Position numbers and translations under genes: made by a program. A stretch of 64,000 nt of DNA from Phoebastria nigripes (Eukaryota > Chordata > Aves > Procellariiformes > Diomedeidae), in contig JAYKAV010002971.1 of assembly GCA_035582835.1 (NCBI GenBank), forward strand, positions 368,549 through 432,548. The letters run 5' to 3'. Of the stretch, positions 51,044 through 64,000 are shown piece by piece. The notes under the pieces were generated by a model. That model did no database searches. It saw only the letters and a program-made list of their open reading frames with translations, and was not told the DNA's origin. Every line of letters begins with the position of its first letter. Position 1 is the stretch's first letter.

Positions 51044-54000
51044 CCGAATTTGGCACCTGCAACAGTGCATGTAAAGAGGAACTGGATCCTCAGGAGGCCT
51101 AGCTGTTTGGGAGATTTCCTAGACTGCATAAAGGAAGTTGGGTAAGTTGACATGTAATGATTTGTCATTGATTTGGAAGGCAACACTCCCTTTTGGTCAA
51201 TGGGATAGTAAGGCAAGATCACTTCGGGGTGTGTAGATTTATTGGATTAGAAGTGGCTTAAAGCTGCATAATGAAAACATTTTCTTGAAACACTTATGAA
51301 TTTGGGTTGTTCTGATGCTGAAGACCTTTGAGATTTTTATAAGGTCTTTCTGAGGTTACTAGTAGTATTAGTGTGGAAGCAAGATAAACAAATATGAACT
51401 AATATTTCACCAGTGCAATAAATACTCCTAATGTATAGTGGTATACATATGACAATTTAATGCTTTAAATTAGTATGAAGCTGAAAAGGTACCAGAGAGT
51501 GTATCTGAGGGGACATAAACATTTTCAAAAGTGATACCTTTAAAATCTGCACACACTCTTCTGTGAAAGACAGGATGTTGTGAATAAAGAAGGGATAACA
51601 AGCTGTTAGACTACCTTTGTGAAAGTAGGTCTTTGATCCTAGTAATAAAGAACACTAATTTTACCTCTTCATCCTGTTTAGGTAGCCCTATGATTTTAAT
51701 AACAGTTTTAATAAGATAAGTCAGAAACATTTAAGAACATTAATCCTTGTGAATGGGGCCCTTCCAAAGGCAATGGTGAACAGCTTGTGGTAAGGGCTGC
51801 CTGTCTCCCACACTGGTCAGGAGAGTTCCTTTCTTTTTGTATCTCTCTCTCATGCCTGTTGACTCTGTGTCCACAATAGGTACAGCTGTGCCAACATGGT
51901 GGACATTAGATGGTGATCAGAATCCTACTGCAATCACCAGCTATGTCCATGCATGTCGAGGCTCCTCATGGATCACATCCATGAGTCTCACTGACAGGGC
52001 TTGATTGGGTCATTGCCTCCCCCACAAAGTGGACACAACAGTTTCACGTAGCCAGTTTTGGATCTCTGTCCTCCATAATTGTCTTGGCTGCCAATGTTCA
52101 CACCCAGAAAAGCCCTCACTCCTTTCCTATACCCATGGGCCAGAGAGTGAGGGATCTGAAGGTCACCTGCTGAAGTATAAGACAATGCAATCATACAAAA
52201 TCTTTATGGCTCTGAGATAGCAGGGCCAAAAGGGAAGCCGGGACAAAACCAAAGACGTTGTTTCAAAAGCACTAGGATGGGAGTTATTGGAGGTGCAGGT
52301 TGTACTCATGAGAACCTGGCAATTACTAGACTGTGTTCTCCATTTCCATTTTCTTTGATATTTTTCAGGATTTGGTCAACACCACCAGTATTTTTGATAT
52401 GTATAGCATTTTTGGATGGGAAGTAGGAGAGTTAATGAAATGAACACTTTTAAGAAACCATTTTCCTCTGGAAAGACGTTTTTATTGAACATCTTGTTCT
52501 AACTCTATCCACTAGATAGGTAGCATAACAGAGAGAAGCTGTTCTGGGCAGGAAATATTTAGAGAGAAAGGTGAAAGCACCTAGCTGTGTCAGCATAATG
52601 ACTTCCCCAGAAAATAATAATAGACTACAGTATATAGATTCTGCTTTCAGTTTTCTTTCTTTGAGATACATATATTCTGCTGTAGAAGCTATCCAGTCTA
52701 TAGGAATTGTTTTCAGAAGAGGGGGGGATTGGGTTGGTGGGCAGAACTTTTCTTGTATGAAATTTATCTCAGGCCTTTCTGTGTTGCAGGTGTATGAAAA
52801 AATGCTTAGGGTATGATGAATATTAGGACTAGAAAAATGCCACTGAAATATTTCTCCCCACAACTAAATTAAAAATTTTAAAAGTGGTTTATAATTGAAG
52901 GAGATACTCCTCCACCCCTCACTCAAGTGAAAAAAAAATAGAGCTACTTCAAAATAGAAAATTAGTGCAGTTTCTGATTCACAGGAAACCATCCAGTTGA
53001 AAATTCATTTACTTTACCTCAAGTGAACTAGATGATGCTGGATAGATTCCTACCCATTTGAGCTAGCAATGCCAGCAGCTCATCTGAATCAACTCTAAGG
53101 TCACCCTGCCACAGCTTCAAAAAACAGTCCAGAGTGAAGAAGCAAATGGAAAAAACTTTCAAGAACTTCTAAAGGTGGGGAAGTTGGGGTGTAGTCAGAG
53201 ACAGTAAGAAAAAGGGAATGCTTTTCCATTTTATGTCCTCATGGGTTAGTACAGTTTTGAGCAACTATTCTGAAATCATCAGGCAATCTCATTAGCATTG
53301 CTTTGCCTCTGAAGTAACTACAGAGTCTATCCTCAAGTACATATGCACAGTTTAGGTTGAATATAGTGAATAACATAACCTTATGTAATTTCTGATACTG
53401 TAAATACTTACTGCTTGTAGGGACTTGTGTAGTTTTTGATTCTTTTGGGCTTAATGGGAGATAGCCTAGCAAACTATATAGAACATACTCACTAGACCAC
53501 ATTACTAGTGTCATTCATAAATTGCAGCAATCTATCCAAATGATATTCCGTAACTTGTGCTTATCCCCAAGGTACTACTGGCTAAACTATGCGCATTGAA
53601 GAACAGCATAATGGCATTGCTTAGCCAGCCTGAATAATTAATTCCTAGGGGCCAAATTCAATACTGCAGAAACTCCACAGAGGTAATGGCATCACACCAG
53701 GGTGAATTTCTCCCCATTCAACTAAATGTATCTGACTGAAAAAGTTATGTATGTAGGCAGGTAGCGCTTTTGTTGACTAGCAGGGAGAAGGGCATTAGAT
53801 TTGCTTTATCCTTTGAATATCTGAGGTGTCCAGAAAGTGATGATTGCTTCCAGGGGAAAATTGCATCACAAAATGCATCCCAAATTTGCATGAGAAACAC
53901 ACACACATTTTAATTGGAGAAAGTTTTCAAAAGAATCAAGATTTCAGTTTTCAATTTACTGCCTTTTCACTCTTCAACAAGCAATAAAAATCCATGGGCA

Positions 54001-56860
54001 AATTCCAGGAGACTGAATCCTGACTTTCATGCTTCTTCATGTGCCTTTTTCCATCTTCTCCTGGAAACTACCAGTGAGGAAGATAGAGAATATATGCACA
54101 GACTTTCCAGGAGTCTGTCTACAGACAAGAAAACAGAAACAGTCAGGCTTGCAGGTAGCAACCTGCCAGTTTCCATTTTTCCTCTGAAAGACAACTTTGT
54201 CCAGCACAACTACAGTTTTCCAGTGAAAACATTTAGGCTTGTTAGAAGGGAACTTTTAATTTTGAACTGCATACGCACAGAAACATCAGAGGAACTGTAA
54301 TCCCCATCCTCAACAACCAGGGAGATTTAAAAAAACAAAACAAAACAGAAAAAACTCACACCAAAAAACCCCCAAATAAACAAAAACCAAACCCCAAGGA
54401 CTAAAGAGAAATTTGCTTTTGTAAGCATTCTTCCCACGTTCTTGCAGCCACACTACACATATGGAGGGCACCATATCTTATTGCAAGTTCAAAATTGTCC
54501 AAGTAGAGGAATCCAAGTGGAGGTAAGGGCAGAGGGAAAGAGAGGAAACTGCCTGTCTTCTAGTTCCCTTGTAAATCTACAAACTCTCACACTATTGCTT
54601 AACAACAACAGCTGGCTGTATATGTGACCACCTAATCCCATCCTCCTTCAGGCCATGTGAATTTAGGAGGATACAGCTTTTGCAGTATGTTACTTTAGCT
54701 TTGGAACAGGTGGCAAGGTTTTTCCTTAACAGTTACATGTCAGGATGTCTCACAGAATAACAAATATATAAAAGCTTTTAATGGAGGACTTTTTAAAAAA
54801 AGGAATACCTTGTTTATGGAGCAAGTTTCAGAGATGATGAATCTGTTCTGTACAAACCAGTAAATAATAGTAATGGAGCAGAAGACCTGCCTTTTGTAAA
54901 TAAATTAGAGAAGGACCCAAAAGGTGAGGTAGCAGGGAAACTTAAGATATTGTGCTTCATTTTCTCGTTGTGCTGTTTCAAATTTCCATTGCAGTAGGTG
55001 CAGCTGAAGTGGAAAAATAAGTTAGAAGAGGAGACAATAAATGTCATCCATTTTGAGGAGCTGCATCCTAAACTACAGGAGAAAAATGGAAATAACTAGA
55101 AGCTAGTACTTGAGTATATTCACAATAGAAAGATGATTCTTTTATATGGAGCGTATGATAAAAAATCAGCAATGCTTTAAACCAGGAGAAAAAAATCATG
55201 CTCTGCTCAGTATAACTAGTTTACCTACCATAAATCTGGATAAACACTTGCTTGAATAAATATGGAAGANATTGAGATAGGAACAATTATTCCAGGGAAG
55301 AAGAAACTTGACAAAAATTGGAAAAGCATTTTCCAGTGGTTGCTGCCTAGGTAAAAAAGGTAAGTTTGCTTTTCTCAAAGTCACGCTTTTCCTTCTAATT
55401 GCAGTGAGCAATACCGGTGACTTGCTAGGGTTGCGCTAGCCAGCTTCCTACAGGAAATGTTTCTATTGAACTCCTATTTGAACTCTTAATTTGAAAGGGA
55501 CAGAAAAGGGGGATGGACTCCAGAAAGACAGCAACTGTGGCTACTAATGGAGCAGCTTTCATGATTCCCAAATTCACTGTGGGGATGAAACGCTATTGAA
55601 TTTATGTACTTCAGCAGTCAGTGATCCCAGGCCAAAAATTTTATCTATTGGTACCACTTGAGATGAAGTCATCATGGTGCCTTTGAAGACTTTGTATCTC
55701 TTAACTTCTATTAGTCAGAGTAAACTTTGTAGAATAATAGATTAGCAGAGGCAATCTTTAGTTACCTATTTTTATAGTCTCATCTGGTAATAAATTTATT
55801 TAATCATTTATTTACTGCTTAAGGTGTATATTTATTGTCCCAAAGAGATTCTGTACAGCAGTAGGCAGATAACATTTATATGGATTAAGAGTATTTCTCC
55901 ATTATGAAAAAATGTTGGGTGAACTTTATGGCATCTGGAACATAGAACGGGCGGGATTCACCTCATCTAATTTTACCTGTGATTAAAAGAGCGGTAAGTA
56001 TAAACAAATCATCTAGGCCCTCTTTGTAATCAGCGGAGAGAGCACTAAAACCAGAGGTTGATTCATTCCCTCCCAACAGAGATGGGATGAATCACCATCT
56101 GGAGGGTTGATGTCTCATTCTGTCTGTAAAGAAAGTCTAAAGTTAAAGTTCAGGGACGCAAATCCCAGCCTACCTGGATTATTTTAAATTACATAATAAT
56201 TCTCTTTTATTTCTCCCTCAAAACATTCATTGAAATGACCTTACACACTATGGTAAAAAGTTAACCTCAACTTTTTGGTGAGCACTGTTTTATAACTTTC
56301 ACAGTCCATGCACGAGCCCTTTCCCGAAGCATGTATATTCATTGCTTCGACAGGAATTGCATCTGTTAAGCTTTGGGATGGCTGTAGGTGCTGGTGGTCC
56401 CTGTCTGCTGATTATTCTTTTTGGCAACAATCACCCAGCCACAGCTTGTTAGAAGAGCATGGCAGAGCATCCTTGCTGAATGACTTGCGTGCAGCATGTG
56501 TGGTATGTGCTAGAATATGCAGCCTTTGCAAGGTGGAAGTTGTTCAGAGCCAACTTCCTCATCCTTGCTGCAGAATTGATAATATCATTCAGTGACACCA
56601 GTTGGTGTTCTTGTATGGGATTACAGATTGCAAGTCAATTGCTGCAATGTGTGAAAGAGTTCCTGTAAAAGCTCCCATTCTTTTCCCAGTTTGGACAAGA
56701 TCTGGTAAGTGTGATTTCTTTTCATGTGTTCTAGGGGTGCCACCTTTCTCTTGTCTTCAAAGCTGGCATTTTGTACCTGAAAAAGGTATGGCAGTCATTC
56801 AGCATGTATGTTCTATATGTTTATCCCAAAGAAAGGTGCTATTCATGAATTTTAGTGAAT
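51044..56860. other. Non-coding sequence, no gene seen
   Basis: AT-rich. The longest ORFs, 52450-52863 (minus, 137 codons) and 53914-54300 (plus, 128 codons), show no domain or conserved motif. An A/C-rich low-complexity tract lies at 54326-54400. One N lies at 55270. Confidence 0.6.
53646..53715. repeat. Candidate old palindromic sauropsid repeat
   Basis: GGGGCCAAATTCAATACTGC, AACTCCAC, AATGGCATCACACCAGGG and TGAATTTCTCCCC resemble the old repeat that begins GGGCCAAATTC, has AACTCCATTGA inside, and ends ACACCAGGGATGAATTTGGCC. The two ends are inverted copies (CCAAATTCA and TGAATTT). Confidence 0.45.
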
Positions 56861-57290
56861 CTTAGAATCATAGAATCATAGTATCATAGAATCATAGAAT
56901 CATTAAGGTTGGAAAAGACCTCTAAGATCATNGAGTCCAACCGTCAACACACCACCATGCCCACTAAACCATGTCCCGAAGAGCCTCATCTACACGTCTT
57001 TTAAATACTTCCAGGGATGGTGACTCAACCACTTCCCTGGGCAGCCTGTTCCAATGTTTAACCACTCTTTCAGGAAAGAAATTTTTCCTAATGTCCAATC
57101 TAAACCTCCCCTGGNNCAACTTGAGGCCATTTCCTCTCGTCCTATCGCTAGTTACTTGGGAGAAGAGACCGACACCCACCTCGCTGCAACCTCCTTTCAG
57201 GTAGTTGTAGAGCGCGATGAGGTCTCCCCTGAGCCTCCTCTTCTCCAGGCTAAACAGTCCTAGCTCCCTCAGCCGCTCCTCGTAAGAGGT
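56861..57290 (-). mobile_element. CR1 LINE 3' fragment, about 430 bp
   Basis: The plus strand shows four or five ATCATAGA-type terminal repeats (56861-56905), then AAGGTTGGAAAAGACCTCTAAG, the classic reverse complement of a CR1 3' end. Sequence identity to the common bird CR1 consensus looks high, so this may be the youngest CR1 here. 5'-truncated near 57290. Ns lie at 56932, 57115 and 57116. Confidence 0.95.
56964..57179 (-). pseudogene. CR1 ORF2 C-terminal remnant, 71 codons
   Basis: The frame encodes the last part of CR1 ORF2: [52 protein letters not shown] and the terminal ALRDMV, ending in a stop just before the terminal repeats. It is the same region as in the 13.2-kb copy but closer to the consensus I remember. 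With no catalytic domain it is inert. Confidence 0.9.
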
Positions 57291-60200
57291 ATCCTCTTAT
57301 CCAGGTACCATGATTGAGTTGGGCAAATACAATCTAGCTAAAGCCATAACAGAGGCAAGGGTAGTTGTACCTTCTGCAGTGATTATGACTTATTTTTTGT
57401 GGCCATTACAGAGGCGTGGGAGGCAAACCCAGTAACATGTCCATTTTATGAGACCGTTTAGGAAGGTCACTTTCCTCATGTGATCTTGATTAAATGTTAA
57501 TAAAGCAACTTGCATGTGGCATCTAGGAATTTGTCATGTAGCCTCTCTCATTTATTTTTCTATTGTTCAAATGTGAATTTGTGGAGGTTGGTGTATTTTG
57601 GGCCTAGTTGAAAACTGGCTCTTGTGACTTGTCATTATGTTCTTGGAATGAATGCTTTTGTTAGGTCCTCAGGTGTATCTCCAACCAACTTTACTGATGT
57701 CTCCCTCCAAACATTGAATGAGTTATCAGTTGTATGACTTTCTACATTTTCATGTAGTGCCAATGAGCAGGCACATTCTTCAGGCTCTGCAAGTGTCTTG
57801 TTAACACCATTTATTCTTTGGACTAGACTCATTTCATCAATAGTACAGACAGATGGCTTGGTATGGTTTCAGCAGGAATCAGATTCTATCTCATCCTTTA
57901 TCTAAAGTTGCCTTGTTTGGGTTTTTTTATAACAATCCATCTGATGTTGCCATGCACTATGAACATGACTGTGAGATTTGTTGGTTCTTTTCTGGTGTCC
58001 AACTTCCTGCTTCGAGCAATAGTTAATATGTTTCCAAATAACTTCTCATCTGCTATGAAAATTACTTAATTTCTGATCTATTTACAACCTCTTTCTTTCT
58101 GTAGGTATCCTGAGAAAAGAAAAAAAAAAAAAGGTAATTCTATTTAGTCATCTGGACATGAAATTTCTGATAAAGAGTCTAACCATCAGAACCATATGTG
58201 TAAACACCATATACTTGCTCCCCTATTCTCTACGCTCTGAAGTATAACTAGTAATAACTAGTAGATCCAGCTGCCCACCTATTCTACAGCATTTCCAAAA
58301 AAGCTGCAGCATCTCAGTCCTTGCAAACATTAGATATCTGCATGACTTCAAGGTGTATGGCTGCATTGTATCTCTCTTGTCTCAGACAAGTTCTTCAATG
58401 ATAGCTACTGACAGTTCCTTGTTTGAGATGCTTCCAAAGGAGTTTGAAGACTCAAGGTGGAAAATATTTCCAAGCTGCTCTAAAAAAATTGTTCATATAT
58501 GACATTGTAAATGGGTTATAATGACAGTGTCCTTCAGAATTGCAATTTGATTGCAAATCTGGGATGCACTCAGAGGCATATTCTACGCATTAATGTCCCA
58601 AACTGACAGTAGCTTGGCCTTAGGTTGTTTTGAAGTTGCATGAATTATATTTTTTGGGTTTGCTTATTTGGCAGAGTGTTTGTTGGCTTTTCTGCTGCTG
58701 CTTAACACCAGGGATGGCATGCTCATTCTTCAAACTCTCAATAGAATTGCAGGTATTGTGAACATCACAGAACTTTGCCAGCATTGTACATATAGGAACA
58801 GAAATCCCACTGATACTCCATTATTGAGTATTTACTTTGGTAAGTCTCTTGGAGAAACTCCTGCAGTGGAAAGGTTGTTGCCTATAAAAGACCAATAACC
58901 TATAGACTAAGCCTATCTGATTCAAATTTTGACTCAGATGACAGTTTGCTACCTTTTCTCACAGACAAGTGAGTGTTCATTGAGTTGAATGGAGGTACAG
59001 CAATTGCAAATGTTAAAGGATTGAAATAATCTAGGACTCTTGATTTCATTCCTTTATATATCATCCTTTCTCATCTGGGTATGTGACTGTGTGGGCTAAT
59101 AACTTTTTGGATTACTGGACTTGCAATTGCATGCTGTAAGGGAATCCTTCAGAAGCATAGTTGGGATCAATCACCCCAATCATCCCATGTGTTTTAATTG
59201 ATCCTGCCTTGTTTCTATCAAGATCCAGTATGAGCCACACATACTGTCTTATGCTTGTAGACAGAAAAAAAATCTAATTTAAAATGAAACATAGTGTTTT
59301 GGATAGGGAAAGGTCTTACAGTGAATGTGTGCATTGTATTACCAGCGAACGCTTACATTCAGTGAAGTAAGAATTTGCTGACAATTCAACTGATGGAGGG
59401 ATATCAGCATTGCCAAGGAAAAGACAGCCGTTAATAGCCCAGGACTAAGATGTTGAAGCTACCTACCGGGTCAGTTCAATGTATTTAATCTTGGTTAAGC
59501 CAGTGGGTAGCTGAGGGCAGAAGATGACGCTTTTACTTGATTTAATGCCTCTTCCCCCCCAGTAAGGATCTAAATGGAGTATAAGAGCTAGTCTACTCTT
59601 AATAGTCGTATTTTCTAAGCACAACTAAAGGAAGCAGAACTGGCTGAGAATTAAACTGGCAATCAGAAAGCTGTGAGTATCTAACAGTTCATCAACTGGC
59701 TCATACACAGTAACAGAGATTCTTAGGACAAATCTACCAAGTTGACCAGTATCTCTATGGTTTCTTTTCCTGTGACTTCTTAAGCTCTCATAACTGTATT
59801 TTCTATGTGGAATTTTGTCAATGAATATTTTTATTTCTTTTATGCTAATATGACTTGAGGTAAGCACTATGTCAAGGTGATTGTTTATCCTTAAGGCCCT
59901 CCATGCTTATGAGTGATAATCTTTAACAGTGTGGTACCAGGACACAGCCAGAATCTATTGGATCAAATATTTTTAACTGGGGTGCTCCAAAATAACAAAG
60001 CCAACCTCCTCTCCATGGAATATTTACTGTCCCTACCTTTTTGGCACTGCTAATATCCTTTTAGCTGACCAGGTGTTCACCTCTGTTCTGTTTGACTAGG
60101 TAATTAGCAAACTGTCCATTCCTTAAGGCAAATGTTCTTTCCCATCTTTAGCACAGGCTGGTTTGAAGATAAATGTAGAAAACAGCTCTCCTGTTGATAG

Positions 60201-63200
60201 GAGTAAGCCAAGCAAGTTCCCAGTACATAGGATGTTAGTGGGCTAAGTGCCTCAAGACCCAGGATCCTACAGCATTATCTATGCTTTACTGCTCTAACTC
60301 GTTGTCAGTATCCTCTGTAGAGCACCACACCCTTAATGGATCTGGATTTTGCATCTTAGACTGTCCATCCTGTTATTTTCACAGGAGTTTCTGTTGCTCA
60401 AGGGGTAATGATTCAATGTTCAGTTCATTTCCGCTGATACTCTGAGGATTTTAGCAAAGCAAGAGTGAAAAAAACCCTGCGTTGCAAAAAAAAGTAAAAA
60501 ATACCAGAGAAACCAGTATTTCTAAACAATCAATTCAAGGAACATATAAAGCAGTTTGTCTAGTTTCCTAGATAACATGTAGTCATGCATAAAGCAGTAC
60601 TTAACTCCCAATTTCCAGAGTGAATAGAAAGCATTCCTTGATAATTCCTTGAATTCCTTGATACAGATGCCTTTCAGGAAATGGCATCTGAAAAGACAGT
60701 TCAGAAAACCAATGACCATTTTGTCCACAGAGAAGCAGAATGTGTGGAGGGTCTTGTTCATTTTTTTAATGTTCTTTTTCTTTCTTCTTTCTTTCCCTTT
60801 ACCTTTTTTAAAGAATGTCAGAGACTAGATCCTAAAACGCCCAGAAGATGGGATCAGTGCTTTACAACCTGCCACATGCAGTTAAGCAGCACTTTTTATA
60901 GGCTGACTTGCCATTTTAGAAATCCATCTGCTCAGAACACAGGGTTAAACAGGTTTTTGCATTTTGCTTGTTTTGTGGAGGGCAGACTTAGCATTTCAGT
61001 GACCATAGGGGTCTTGTCACTTTTCAATGCACTCACAATATGCCCATTAATACTAATGGGAATCACCCACATGCACAAGAGATGGAGAGACTTCTCTATA
61101 CGTTCAAACAAACAACTTCTTGGTGGTTCATTATTCTGTTCCACCGCAACAGGAGGTTTCTGCTCAGTAAATGCCTACCTCAGTGATAGTCTTAAAAGAA
61201 TGTATTTGATAACTGGAGGGGGGGAGGTGGGCAAGAAAGCAAAAAGGGAGGGGGAATTGATCAAAACATAAAACTAAAAGTTAATAATTAAGTGTACGTA
61301 GTGGATAGGATAAAAGAGGGATTATTCATAGAATACATTCATATTAATGACTCCAGTTAAGCACAAATGATTTTGAATAGTGTGTTGGGCATAAGGAGGG
61401 TCTGAAGATCCTTCAGAGAATGAAAGGATGTCTCCCAAAGGGAAGAGTTGTGTTAAAATCACTGTTCTTCCAAGATAGCACAGATGCCTTATTAGGAGTT
61501 TTGGTCTTTCTTCATTGATGTCTAGGAAACTTGCAATTTTCCCAGCCTCATGCCCTCTCCTGCCTGGCAGATCTTCAGTCCTGTAGCAGATGGTACAGAT
61601 ATTTCTGCAACAAGTGCATGCCTCTACTGTACTCCATGTGTAGAAGCGGTAACTGGGTACATTGCAGGACGGGTCAGAATTATTACCATTTTTTTCACTG
61701 GAAATTTTAAAAGGACAAGNCAAAACCATTGCTTCCAGCATTGTTCCAGCTTGTGGATCAAAAAGAAAGTAATCTTTCAAGACTGAAACCATTTCCTCTT
61801 TCATTGTTTTACCAGCCCCATTCAATAAAACAACCCTCATTTTCAGCCCCCACAACATTTATCAAGAATTATTGGCTAAGGAGGAAAGGGCCAAATAAAA
61901 CCAGAACACAGTTGTTTTTAGCAAACTATTTCCCCTGCCCCATTATTTTTATCATTTTCCACTAAACTCAGAAAGTTTTAAAAAAACTCCCCACAACAGT
62001 TTTGTTGAAAAGAGAAAGCATGCTTCCAGCTGTATTGTCAGATGGACAGTAGCCTCCTTCAAAGGGTTCAACAACTTTAATTTTGTGGAGGAAAAAAAAA
62101 AAGGAAGACAGCAAGTAAAATGGGAGTTTCACTTCACTGTAGTATTTGCTTCCCCTAATCCAGACAGCAATAGCTCATGCATTTGGTAAATTACTTCTCA
62201 GTATAGAAAGGCATCTACAATAATAATCTGAAATTTTCTCCTGCTGGAAATGTCCAATTTATGGTCAATATTTTTCACTAAACCTGGAAACTGGTAACAT
62301 AATTTAGGTTAATCTGGGGAAAACCTCAGCAGCAGAAGGATCCACTTACCTGCTTAGCAGACTTTTGGGATTTTGTCTCCACACAGTTTAGATCCACATT
62401 TTCTCTTCACCAGGACTTGCTATGCTTTAGAGTCCAGTGACTAGGCTGGGTAGAGACAATCTTTTCAAGAACACACCTGTGTCCATCTTTTTAAGGCCTG
62501 ATGTGACTGGTCTGTCTTTGCATCTCATGCCATGGCACAGAAGACACGTTGTCTGTGGCTTATCATTTCATAGGACTGCCACCCAATGTTGTCTCTGGTG
62601 ACAATTGGCAAGCCTGTCCACATAGGACTGTGACTCTGTGAGGTTGTCTCTGGTTCCCCATCACTGGCATTTATGTTTAAATACACATCATTGTTCCTTA
62701 GTAGTACTTTATCAGTGCTTTGCATGAGCACATATCATAAACACAAGTTGTGAGACTAAGGAAAATTATAACTTGGGCCTGTTTTACAGATTCCTTACTT
62801 TCACAGGGGAAGGCTGAGAGTGGAGTTTGAAAATGTGGTCTTTGAGTAATGTTTCTGAACTGCTGGTGGTCATAGAACCACAGAAAACTATTTGTAGAAG
62901 GTGTTGTCAGTTGGATATCATGGTAGAAATGCCAGGAACCAAGTAATGGTACCTGACCTGCCCATCCTCTCCCCAAAACCTCTGTGCATTGCTCAGGAAT
63001 CAGGCTTTCTGTTTCACCATGCTGGCAGGTACAACCTTCCTCCTTGTCATGCCAGCAAGGAGACAAGAAAGACTAGCTCCATCCTCCACTGTGTTGAAGA
63101 CAAACACTAGTAGAGTTAAGGCTCAGTGGCTGGAAATGAATAATATCTTGTAAGCAAAAATGGATAGCAGTTTGGGCAGGTGGACTGGGATGTTTCTGTA

Positions 63201-64000
63201 ACTTGGACTTTTGTCTCTCCATATCCTGAGTATTTGGATGATGGGAGAGAGAGACCTGAGAGACCTCATTAGATGACACCAAACCAAAAAATTCCTAGAG
63301 GGAAGTTCTTCATTTCCACACCGTGTTCCTCAGGAGGGTGTGACGGGCTGTGGAGTAAGGTGAGGGAGGGAATGGCAGATCCACCTGAAAACTGCCAGGG
63401 CACAAACCTCCCTGGGGGTGTTGAACTGTGGGGCTGCTGACTGCTTTGGGATGATTTTTTTTCTGTCTCCCTGTTGCAGCTGTGCCCTATTTTATAAGTA
63501 ATTAATAATAATTTAGACAGCAAGAGACACATTGATTCTAGTGCCTGGTGTATTCATCTGGGGTGAAGGACAGTGTCAAATTTTTCCTCTGCCTGATTCA
63601 TTACAGGGATCTCAATGTGGGTTTCCTAGATTCCTAGATACTTACTGGTTTCGCTACTCCTTTTGCTCAATAGCCTTGAGCAAACTTCACTGTTTTGTTC
63701 CTTTGTATACAATCTGGAAGTCTTACATGCCAAACAGATATTCATGTTCATGAAGTATCTGGAGAATGCAATGATAAGAATTATTACTGGAAATCCAGTA
63801 TATAATATATATAAAATTACAAACTTTCTTGTACAGTGCTTGAACTTACAGATTTAAAGAGGATTTTTAACTTTGTTTTTGTCTGCTCACACGTAACTTG
63901 AAAGACAAACATCACAAATAAATAGTGCTTGTATCAAATTAAATTGGATGGTCAAACTGAACAGAAGGATATTTTCTCAAGAAGTAAGTTCTGGTCTAGT
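57291..64000. other. Non-coding sequence, no gene seen
   Basis: AT-rich. The longest ORFs of the window outside the mobile elements are here: 60681-61271 (plus, 196 codons) and 61322-61858 (minus, 178 codons). Neither shows a domain, signal or repeat I recognise. A 13-A run lies at 58120-58132 and a triple CCTTGA/TTCC word at about 60635-60660. One N lies at 61720. Confidence 0.55.

Noticed and set aside
52450..52863. 137-codon minus-strand ORF
   Set aside because: No recognisable motif and an overlapping ORF on the other strand; chance is the simplest reading.
53914..54300. 128-codon plus-strand ORF
   Set aside because: No domain, no splice or promoter context, and composition like the surrounding non-coding DNA.
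55950..56105. Possible repeat with GGGATTCACCTCATC and GATGAATCACCATC ends
   Set aside because: The two ends are only loosely similar and neither matches a repeat I can name with confidence.

Overview
The window reads as vertebrate, almost certainly avian, nuclear DNA. It is AT-rich and CpG-poor, and no ORF looks like a cellular gene or a run of exons. The diagnostic content is transposable elements: CR1 LINE 3' ends with their terminal (ATTCTATG)-type repeats, and an endogenous retrovirus whose LTR closely resembles one that is common in bird genomes. About 20 scattered N bases suggest a draft assembly. I cannot name the species, chromosome or flanking genes.

Layout. Positions 1-2410 hold the 5' part of a minus-strand endogenous retrovirus: a complete LTR (1813-2410) with TATA box, poly(A) signal and an internal trinucleotide microsatellite, a lysine-tRNA-type primer binding site (1787-1804), a leader, and a broken gag gene that runs off the left edge. 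Positions 13095-14435 hold a 1.34-kb 5'-truncated CR1 with a decayed reverse transcriptase. At 14846-15101 there is an old palindromic element, probably a DNA-transposon remnant. Further minus-strand CR1 3' ends lie at 37529-38078 and 56861-57290, and a tiny plus-strand CR1 tail at 51005-51043. Much older plus-strand CR1-like fragments are at about 43790-43970 and 48780-48940. MIR-like SINE fragments lie at about 49005-49105 and 20741-20795. Short decayed fragments resembling old sauropsid repeats are scattered elsewhere. An 18-bp minisatellite sits in a GC-rich patch near 33.1 kb.

The rest, more than 55 kb, is non-coding sequence without a recognisable gene. Three stretches (5735-5895, 19330-19500, 25120-25390) look like possible conserved non-coding elements because homeodomain-, FOX-, SOX- or octamer-like words cluster there, but this needs alignment to other genomes. 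The window is best read as intergenic or intronic gene-poor DNA. The genes present are mobile-element relics that do not work together as a pathway. I did not find a convincing new biological system; the most structured unexplained items are the palindromic element at 14.9 kb and the minisatellite with its adjoining inverted repeat at 33.1-33.3 kb.
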